From Sparassis latifolia (taxonomy: Eukaryota > Basidiomycota > Agaricomycetes > Polyporales > Sparassidaceae), in the NCBI GenBank assembly GCA_018466975.1, contig CM031560.1, positions 1,240,001-1,304,000 of the forward strand: a DNA stretch of 64,000 nucleotides, written 5' to 3'. This document shows positions 57,229 through 64,000 of this stretch, in pieces. The notes under the pieces are model-generated. The model saw only the letters and a list, made by a program, of their open reading frames with translations. It had not been told where the DNA came from and ran no database searches. Position 1 is the first letter of the stretch; every line of letters begins with the position of its first letter. Made by a program: the position numbers and the translations under genes.

Positions 57229-57824
57229 ATGCTCACCCTGTGGACTATAACATTAGTCGCCCTCTTCTCACTCATCCGCGCACAGACCACACCCGGGACG
57301 ATCAGCGCTCCTGCGCCGTACACCCCCGTAGCGCCGGGCTCTGCATTCAACTTCAGCTATAACGCCCACGCTGATTACTGCATCTCCAGCTTCAGCTTCA
57401 CCGCCTATGTCATCACGGAGCCGCCCACTTCATTGATCGAGACGGGTGACTTCATGGGCGGGTACACTTTCGGGACGTATCAGGAAGAGAATTATCCTGG
57501 TGAGCGTAGGCCGTCTTATGTGATTTGAAAACTGTATCTGGACCTTCCGTAGCCGTGCCGTGGCCAACGAACCCACCGCCGTCGCAGCTCACCATGCCGG
57601 ACTTCTCTACAGTGGAGTCTGGTTGGGGCCGCGGTTTCAATTGCACCAACTGCACATTCTACATCACCGTGCTCGAAGAGTGGGATGATTGCGCGGTACG
57701 TCAGAACCTCTCCAGATCGTGGTCAGAGCTCTTCTGATGCTGTCTTATTATTCAGGGTGCGCTGGGCAGGAAATTCGGACTGGCATCCGTTCCGGTCATT
57801 TACAACGCCACGACAACATCATGA
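57229..57824 (+). CDS. Small secreted protein, unknown fungal family
   Basis: Three exons (57229-57499, 57553-57695, 57756-57824) splice in frame to 160 residues. The N-terminus is a clear signal peptide (MLTLWTITLVALFSLIRAQ). The mature part is TTPGTISAPAPYTPVAPGSA, FNFSYNAHADYCISSFSFTA, PPTSLIETGDFMGGYTFGTY, then SQLTMPDFSTVESGWGRGFN, CTNCTFYITVLEEWDDCA and GRKFGLASVPVIYNATTTS. Four cysteines (DYCIS, CTNC, DDC) could form two disulphides. Potential N-glycosylation sites are NFS, NCT and NAT. The beta-rich layout and single-domain length are like small secreted proteins common in basidiomycetes. No catalytic motif is seen and no function is assigned. Confidence 0.85.
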
Positions 57825-58268
57825 GTCTGATCAAGTCGGGGGCTATGCGCACTGTACTATCGGACTGCTCATTTGGATAGCACCCATTACATGGACTTCG
57901 GTTTATTGGAACATTGACCCACGAGTTTGGGACAGTGTATGGACGATTGTCGATTTGTCAGGCATCCATGCTCGCACGATCTTTTGTCTAAACAAAGATA
58001 CTGTACCACTAAGTGCTGCGAATTCGTACCTGTAATCATGTGGCAAGATCTGTGTCTGTGTCAGTTTTTTCGAGAGGCTCGAGCTAGTCTTCCAAAGCCA
58101 GACTACAAAATCAGTCCTATGAGAGGTTGGAGGGACGGATATCTGATATAGGGCTCGAGCGGCAGTAAGCATTGAATTCAAAGACGAGATTGCGGGCAAG
58201 ACCTTCAGATGTTCCCGATTTGGGTGCGCGTCTGTCGCGTGTCAACCACCCGGACAGGATCCTCTAAC
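57825..58268. other. Intergenic, no gene recognised
   Basis: 444 bases between the small secreted protein and EAF6, presumably 3' region then promoter. Confidence 0.55.
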
Positions 58269-58939
58269 ATGTCGGGCGACATTCCCACTCCCGAAGACAA
58301 AGCTAGATATGATGCTGCGCGCAAAGAACTCCTACACGCGCTGGCGAAGAGGCGAGCGGTGGACAAGCAGCTGGTCTGTTGCCTTACTTTCTGTGTCCTG
58401 TAACGCTCATGTCAGTGCGTTCCATAGTCGCAGTTGGAGGTTCAGATATATGGTCTAGAAACATCCTATTTCACGGAGACTGCAGCCCACAGTGGTGGGA
58501 ATATCATTCACGGTTTTGATGGATACCTGAAGAACCCGCCTGGTGGCAGGCGGAAGTATGACATTCACCCGGGCGATCGGATGTTCTCTAATAGCAGCGA
58601 GACATACAAGAAGGTGATTCTCGCTTCTACATGAACTTCGACTCACTGAGCTCTCGCTTTTGTCAGTCGCTCGAGTTAGCTGGGGAGGGGGAAGAATTGG
58701 CTGCAACAGGAGAAGATCATTCCCGCATGTCCACGCCGGTCCTTACCACTGTCATTGTTCCTCCTGCTCCCCGTGCACAGGAGCTCACTGCAGCTCAACA
58801 GAAGAAGCACCGTGACAGAGAGTACCAACGGAAGAAGCGAGCCCATGCGCGGAATACCGCGACGCCGATGAGTGAGGAGGAGAATGCTGGTATGGGGAGA
58901 AGGCCAACGAAGAGGGCGCGGTTGGCGGACGATGATTGA
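58269..58939 (+). CDS. EAF6: NuA4 histone acetyltransferase complex subunit Eaf6
   Basis: Small nuclear scaffold subunit shared by NuA4-type (and in some species MOZ/NuA3-type) histone acetyltransferases. Start ATG at 58269 reads MSGDIPTPEDKARYDAARKE, LLHALAKRRAVDKQL. It splices to LEVQIYGLETSYFTETAAHS, GGNIIHGFDGYLKNPPGG and DRMFSNSSETYKK. The last two blocks are diagnostic of the Eaf6 family. The final exon is a disordered tail with AQQKKHRDREYQRKKRAHAR and GRRPTKRARLADDD, basic enough for nuclear import. Three exons, about 184 residues. An upstream in-frame ATG at 58209 would add 20 residues; I prefer 58269. It faces RRP40, 191 bases apart. Confidence 0.92.
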
Positions 58940-59130
58940 GCTTTGACATTGGTGCGTTCATCCAGATCGCCTGCTCCGTCGAGCCACTGTAAGTTATGTC
59001 TGGCCGCAGTGTACCTTATGTATCAATAATTTATACCGGACTACCCTGACCAGGGCTACTTATGGCCATAGTCACTTCTTGTAGCATGTACCAACACCCA
59101 TACTCAGAGAAATCACACGAGTAATCAACG

Positions 59131-59972
59131 CTATGTGTCCAGTGTACTGATAAACTTTTTCACATGGGCTTCATCCATACCACCACCATCTGGATCCACA
59201 GCTTCGATGCATCGCGCAGCGGCAATTATGTGTCTTGTTTCGTTTGCATTGATCCAGACTCTCCCATTAAGTCCAGTCGCTGTTTCCAATGGGAAACGCG
59301 CACCCAGCAGCGGAAAGAGGAAATGGTTGGGATCAAGCAACCTGCAAGGCGAATGAGAATTAAAAACAGGCAGACGGGAGGAAAACTTACAGCCGGCACA
59401 TCTTCAGACTGCAGTGGACCACAAAGCCGCCCTTCAGCTCCCCGTAGCCTTCGGCCTTGCGTGTCTGTGCGTCGAAGCACTCCAATTCTGGCTCCATATC
59501 CTTGTGCGCCAACGATACTCGAGCATATAGCAGTGAGCCGACCTGGTTCCTTTAAATACAGGCTCGTGGTATGATGTACAGCGGAGTACCTTCAAGTTAG
59601 GCCTGTTCCGTTTAGTAGCCCCTTCAAAAGCCAATCCATCCAGCGAGGCTACATGCGCCGACGCAATGTCGACACGCCAATTTTCACCACTCCGTGCAAC
59701 GACGACTCCAATGGCAGACTCCTGAGGGGCAGGAACATACTACATCCATGTATTAGGAAGCATAAAATTAAGAATATATGGCCGCAGCTCACCCGCCGAG
59801 AATTGCCCTCTATCCACCATTTGCTCCGGTTGGCCGAGTGCTGTAGTTCACCCGCACGAGTCGATATAATGGATGAGTCTTCTTTGACACTGGACAACTG
59901 CAGAAGACCAGGGCCGAGCTTGAGGTTCACATGTTGGGCAGGAATGCGCTCTCCCGGGAGAACGAGCGGCAT
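59131..59972 (-). CDS. RRP40: Exosome complex cap subunit Rrp40
   Basis: S1/KH RNA-binding cap protein of the RNA exosome, guiding RNA into the channel for 3'-5' decay and processing. Start ATG at 59972 reads MPLVLPGERIPAQHVNLKLG, PGLLQLSSVKEDSSIISTRA, GELQHSANRSKWWIEGNSRR. Then YVPAPQESAIGVVVARSGEN, WRVDIASAHVASLDGLAFEG, ATKRNRPNLK form the S1 domain. After another intron SLLYARVSLAHKDMEPELEC, FDAQTRKAEGYGELKGGFV lead to the KH part, LLDPNHFLFPLLGARFPLET and ATGLNGRVWINANETRHIIA, ending STLDT at 59131. About 245 residues, as in other fungi. An upstream in-frame ATG at 59990 would add six residues. Confidence 0.94.
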
Positions 59973-60040
59973 GACCGCGACGTGAAACACTCTACGGGGG
60001 ATCTCAGATTCGATTCTGATCGCTCTTGTCCTCGACCGTC
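59973..60040. promoter_or_regulatory. 68-base head-to-head promoter, RRP40 / VPS37
   Basis: Only 68 bases separate the outward start codons (59972 and 60041). Both core promoters and leaders must lie in this gap, or the transcripts overlap. No TATA box is seen. Confidence 0.65.
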
Positions 60041-60753
60041 ATGGCGAGCACACCCCTGATGGCAGAGTTTCCCGAACTCGCACAATTATCGTGAGGAGTT
60101 AGTTGTGTCACTCGTGCGCCGTTTGGTCTTGACGATGTCATGCATCACACAGGAGAGAGGACTTAGAGGATCTCCTCGTCGACCCTGTTTACTTCCAGGC
60201 GACATTTCATGCGCTTAATCAGGTCAAGTCATTATACCAGGCGCAGGCGGAGCTTGGCTCAGCGAACGAGTCAATAGCAAGTAAGTATCACTTTGGCTCC
60301 TGACATAGATGACTTCACAGGCTACAGGACATAATCTCGCCTTGCAGGATAGTCTCTACAAGCTACGAACCGAGACCCAGGAAGCATTCGATGAAGCAAA
60401 GGCGCTAGAAAAGAGATGGAAAGATCTAGAGAAGGAGCAGAAGGAAGTCTATCAGGTACAACTCCACGTCTCACTTCATGCTGTACATCCTCTGAGTAGC
60501 TGGGTGGCAGCGCTTCTCTCCGCAATTCCTCTTGATGCGCCTGAGGCATGCTACGGCTGCGCAAGACGACTTGTCAGAGGCTCGTGCCTCAGCGTTTGTT
60601 CAGGGCTCCACAGAGGAAGCGGCGTCGAGTCTCAGTGGCAAGGACATCGATGACTTCGTGCGCGAGTTCAAGGAGCTGCGAAAGGTCTATCACAAGCGGA
60701 TGATGTGGGGTGACCGGTGGGCCGCCGGGCAAGTGGAATGGCGAGATGATTAG
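60041..60753 (+). CDS. VPS37: ESCRT-I subunit Vps37 (Mod(r) domain)
   Basis: Component of ESCRT-I in multivesicular-body sorting. Start ATG at 60041 gives MASTPLMAEFPELAQLS. It splices to REDLEDLLVDPVYFQATFHA, LNQVKSLYQAQAELGSANES. Then RHNLALQDSLYKLRTETQEA and FDEAKALEKRWKDLEKEQKE form the coiled-coil stalk. The last exon has RFSPQFLLMRLRHATAAQDD, LSEARASAFVQGSTEEAASS and DDFVREFKELRKVYHKRMMW, ending GQVEWRDD at 60753. All three splices keep frame, for about 185 residues. The Mod(r) layout of early helices, stalk and final FxxxxxLRKxYHxR helix supports the call. It runs head-to-head with RRP40. Confidence 0.92.
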
Positions 60754-61456
60754 TGCCGGTACCAGACGAGCGGTGTGTTAATGAGTTTGTATGGCTTCTC
60801 ATTGATTTGCTCCGAATGCTGACTGTCGTGCCAGTTTGTAGCCTTAATCTGTATACTTCGGAGTTGCCTTTGTGCACGATATAACGGAATCATGTACGAT
60901 GTTCAATGCAAGTGCAGAGTTTCATCCCAATATTTTCGCTGCCACCCCACGTAGCCAATTCACAGCTGTCCGTATCGTGCACATGGACCTCATGGTGATT
61001 TAGGGTAGGTGGGTAGGTAGATATGACAATTCTATCCTACATTCATGATGCTATTTATGTGCAAATGCATGCTTTGTGATTGTATTCAATACAAAAGTTT
61101 CCTGCTGCTCACTTTCAAGATGGGTGTCTCATTCGACGATTATGGTGCTGGTTCGCCGTTACCAACATTAATCGCCTTACATTTCAAGTACAAGATTGCT
61201 CAATAGATCTTTTACATGTGGCTGGTGCCGCGATCGGCATTGGGGACTTGATGACGTCATGTCACGTGGGTCAGAAGTACTGTCTTCCTCCTCCCACCGT
61301 GGTGGCTCTCTCCCACATACCCACCACCTCCTGCTTTATAGGACGGCGGCACTAGACTGCATACCCTGCGTGAACGTTCGTTTACAAAACTATTTTGCTA
61401 GTTTTCCAGCTAATTTGTTGCGGATGTTTACTCCATTCAGTATAGATTTGCTTCCC
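60754..61456. other. Intergenic, VPS37 end to YVH1 start
   Basis: 703 bases with the VPS37 3' region and YVH1 promoter. Open frames of about 90-146 codons at 61080-61636 are read-through of the YVH1 first exon or have no recognisable content. Confidence 0.5.
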
Positions 61457-63393
61457 ATGGACCAGGTTATCGAGAATCTCTGGATCGGTGATCTCTCAAG
61501 CGCACTCAACACACCTATGCTCAAGGCGAACAACATCCACAGTGTCTTGACTGCTATGCGGGGACGCTTGTCTATACATGAGGTACGTCCTCTGCTACAA
61601 CTTTTCCCGAGATACAGCCTGACGGACGTAAAGTAGACTTTCATCCGCAAGCAAGTCAACCTCGATGATACAGAGGACGCGGACATCCTCGTCCATCTCG
61701 TCTCTGCCATCTCATTTATCGAAGAGGAGTTGGAGAAAGGGCATGGCGTATTAGTGCACTGTCATGCCGGTCTGAGTGAGTCTTAACATGACGTGTCTAG
61801 TGACATCGACCCAAGTCTAACATCGTCCGTAGGCCGCAGTGCAACCATCGTAGCAGCATACCTTATGTATGCGCAGGAAATTGACGCCCCATCAGCTCTA
61901 GAAGTAATCAGGAAAGCGAGACCGAATGTACAGTGAGTAGTACTTCGTTACCGAAATTACTAATTTTTTATGTTGCATTTTCAGACCAAATGCTGGGTTC
62001 TTGGAGCAACTGGATATTTTTCATGAGGCTTCGTTCAAGGTTTCACGACGCGACAAGGCTACGCGGATGTTTTATCTAGAGCGCGTAGTCCGGGACGTCA
62101 TGAGTACGTCCTCCGATTCTGATTCTGACTCATTCTTCCTATATAACGAATTCCTCTATCCAGACGGCGACGGTTCAGTAGAGACTGACATGTTTGCCAA
62201 ATACCCTCGCACGCCATCAGATTCGGCGCCAGCAACGCCAGCGGGTCCACGACGGCGGATTCGGTGCAGGATGTGCAGGTGCGTGCTTTCAGTCAACAAC
62301 TTGCTGTTACAGGGCTTACGATGTTTAGGCAAGAACTTGCGACGCGAGAGCACATGCTTGACCACGGTCAGCTTGGGCCCCCGACACCAGCATCTCTGTC
62401 AGCGGTTTCTCCTGCGGCGTCGCGGCGACCATCCATGCACGACGGAAAGCCATTCAACGTGCTTTCCCCGCTATCCCCAATCTCCCCTCCGGGCTCCCGT
62501 CGGCCTTCCATGCTTGGTAATAGACCCGGGAGCTCACTCTCGCCGATGTCCCCACCAGCCTCACGTCGCCCATCCACTCACGAGCCTGCGATTCGCTCAC
62601 GACTCAACTCGAACGCAGACAATCGACCCCTCAAGTCCTCTCTACTTGCGCTTGACGGCGCGGCGCAGTTTGGACACGATCTCTCGGACGCGCTGCAGCT
62701 GTCTGAGTCCGCACTTGAGGGCGATGACGACTCTGTAGATGAAGAGTTCGACCCAGCGCCTGCCAAGCCTGAGAGAAAGAGCGCGGCGGTGGTCAACCTG
62801 CCGTTGATCACGCCTTCGGCGTCCTCGTCCTCTGAGTCAGGAAACCTTCCCTCTGTTGCCAGACGGCCATCGGCATCATCGCGCTCCAGCAGTTTTGCAC
62901 ACCCGTCGGACCTCGCTGCGCAGCTGTACGCGAACCCGAAGCTTGCAGCACTCCGTCGACCGTCGCTATCAGCACTGAATATGTCGCCGATCTCGCCGGC
63001 AGGCCCTTCGAATGGCGCCAAGGCGGTACCGTTCAGTCCACCGATCCTTGCAAACCCGAAGTGTTCAGGTTACTTCGTTGAACCGGTTCGTAGCTCAGGT
63101 TGTTCTATGGACTGCGTTTTGTTGATGGCTAATTGGTTTGGCCCGCAGATGAAGTGGATGGAACCGTTCTTGGAGGAGGGCCAGATGGCCGGGAAGATCG
63201 TGTGCCCGAACAAGAAGTGCGGCGCGAAGCTGGGTAATTATGATTGGGCGGGTGTCTGCTGCAGCTGCCACGAGTGGGTCGTACCGGTGAGCACTGCTTA
63301 ACTCCCCTTGTTGCCCTTACGTGATGAAGTGGCTGACGGGTGTTGTCACAGGGATTTTGTATTCATAGATCGAAGGTAGATGAAGTAGTGTAG
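61457..63393 (+). CDS. YVH1: Dual-specificity phosphatase Yvh1 with long Ser-rich linker
   Basis: Atypical dual-specificity phosphatase with a C-terminal zinc-binding domain; in yeast Yvh1 releases Mrt4 during 60S ribosome assembly. The start MDQVIENLWIGDLSSALNTP is at 61457; an in-frame ATG at 61424 would add 11 residues. The catalytic loop is HCHAGLSRSAT (Cys and Arg present), split by an intron. Then come IVAAYLMYAQEIDAPSALEV and PNAGFLEQLDIFHEASFKV. A first zinc half-site reads RRIRCRMCRQELATREHML, joined across an intron. A linker of about 235 residues follows with repeated SRRPS motifs, and the second half-site is CSGYFVEP, MKWMEPFLEE, CPNKKCGAKLG, CCSCHEWVVP, GFCIHRSKVDEVV. TAG is at 63391-63393. 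About 530 residues; yeast Yvh1 is about 364, so the linker is the main difference. Confidence 0.92.
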
Positions 63394-64000
63394 CTGAATT
63401 CGCTATTGCATCATGGCTGGCTTGTGTGATTCGTTTGTTGGACTTATTGATGTACCCATGTATGTTACAGCATAGCCGAACCATTCTAAGTGTTATGGAT
63501 TTGTGCGATCATTTGGCAATGCAATTTGGAGCTCCGTGGAGCCTTTCTTGCGTGGCTGATGATTCATACTTTGTCGCAGTGGCTTTCTTTTCGTGACGCA
63601 TCTACTCCTTACCCAGTGCTTACTGGTTGGCATTGACAACATTCATGTGGAACCCGAATGCAGTTGGTGTACCTGCCCGTGCAGCCAGCGATGTCCCGAC
63701 TCCGTTCCATCTTGCATTCTGAAACATCTATCAAACTAGAGCGAAATCGAAGTGTGGTACACCTGACTATATAGTCCATCCCTCTGTTTGACTGTTGACA
63801 TGATCCACTCGGGGGCGCCTTCCGAACACTACCTCTCTCAGCTAGTATATATTTTTGATTATGTGTTCTAGCTGCTCTTCGTCTCCACTTGATCCCTCTC
63901 TCTGAAATGTTTCAGCCCGTGCAGTGGTGATGAAGGGCTCCTTGGCACTTGTGTGGGCTTGTGTGTCCTTGGTTATTGCGTAATAAATACTCCACACTCC
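63394..64000. other. Intergenic, no gene recognised (window edge)
   Basis: Downstream of YVH1; a poly-A-signal-like AATAAA is seen at about 63982 near the window edge. No gene is recognised. Confidence 0.45.

Noticed and set aside
1..64000. CRISPR arrays, bacterial operons, rRNA or tRNA genes
   Set aside because: The genome is eukaryotic; I saw no regularly spaced repeats, no rRNA blocks and no sequence I could fold into a tRNA by eye. A tRNA scan would settle the last point.

Overview
The window is nuclear DNA of a filamentous basidiomycete, most likely an Agaricomycete. Genes are closely packed on both strands and mostly cut by many GT-AG introns of about 50-60 bases. The recognisable proteins have fungal architectures (Fzo1, Vts1, Cdc7/SepH-type kinase, Eaf6, Dpp5, NAD-glutamate dehydrogenase). 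The genus and species are not determined. Gene boundaries come from manual splicing, so most start codons and some exon ends are provisional.

Layout. 1-16 kb is metabolic and secreted: NAD-dependent glutamate dehydrogenase (-), a 909-base foldback transposable element, an APC amino-acid permease (-), a 2-oxoglutarate/Fe(II) oxygenase (+), a short-chain dehydrogenase (-) and a secreted GH16 glucanase-like enzyme (-). 16-22 kb holds mitofusin FZO1 (+) and the SAM-domain RNA-binding protein VTS1 (-). 22.5-31.3 kb is an imperfect head-to-tail duplication of a 4.3-kb unit. Each unit ends in the 3' half of a quinone oxidoreductase gene, and the only 5' half lies just beyond the second unit. 31.3-37 kb continues with a ribosomal-L1-domain gene and an M64 metallopeptidase, both with reading-frame breaks. 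From 37 kb on, the genes are dense and mostly intact housekeeping genes: a Ser/Pro-rich unknown protein (-), TIM23 (-), uL5m/MRPL7 (+), a septation-type kinase (-), a syntaxin (+), a KOW-motif protein (-), dipeptidyl-peptidase 5 (-), proteasome RPT5 (+), a small secreted protein (+), EAF6 (+), RRP40 (-), VPS37 (+) and phosphatase YVH1 (+).

How the genes relate. Several neighbours are head-to-head over short shared promoters: TIM23/uL5m (210 bases, both mitochondrial), DPP5/RPT5 (207), kinase/syntaxin (313) and RRP40/VPS37 (68). Glutamate dehydrogenase, permease and 2-oxoglutarate oxygenase have a loose nitrogen/2-oxoglutarate theme, but nothing shows they form a functional cluster.

Most notable points. 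The 6779-7687 element has 440-base inverted arms, CACTG termini and a 3-base CGA target duplication, which fits a non-autonomous CACTA-type foldback element. The 22.5-37 kb stretch combines an indel-rich tandem duplication with one-base frame breaks in the adjacent genes. It is either a decaying accessory island or an assembly problem. I did not find a clearly new biological system.
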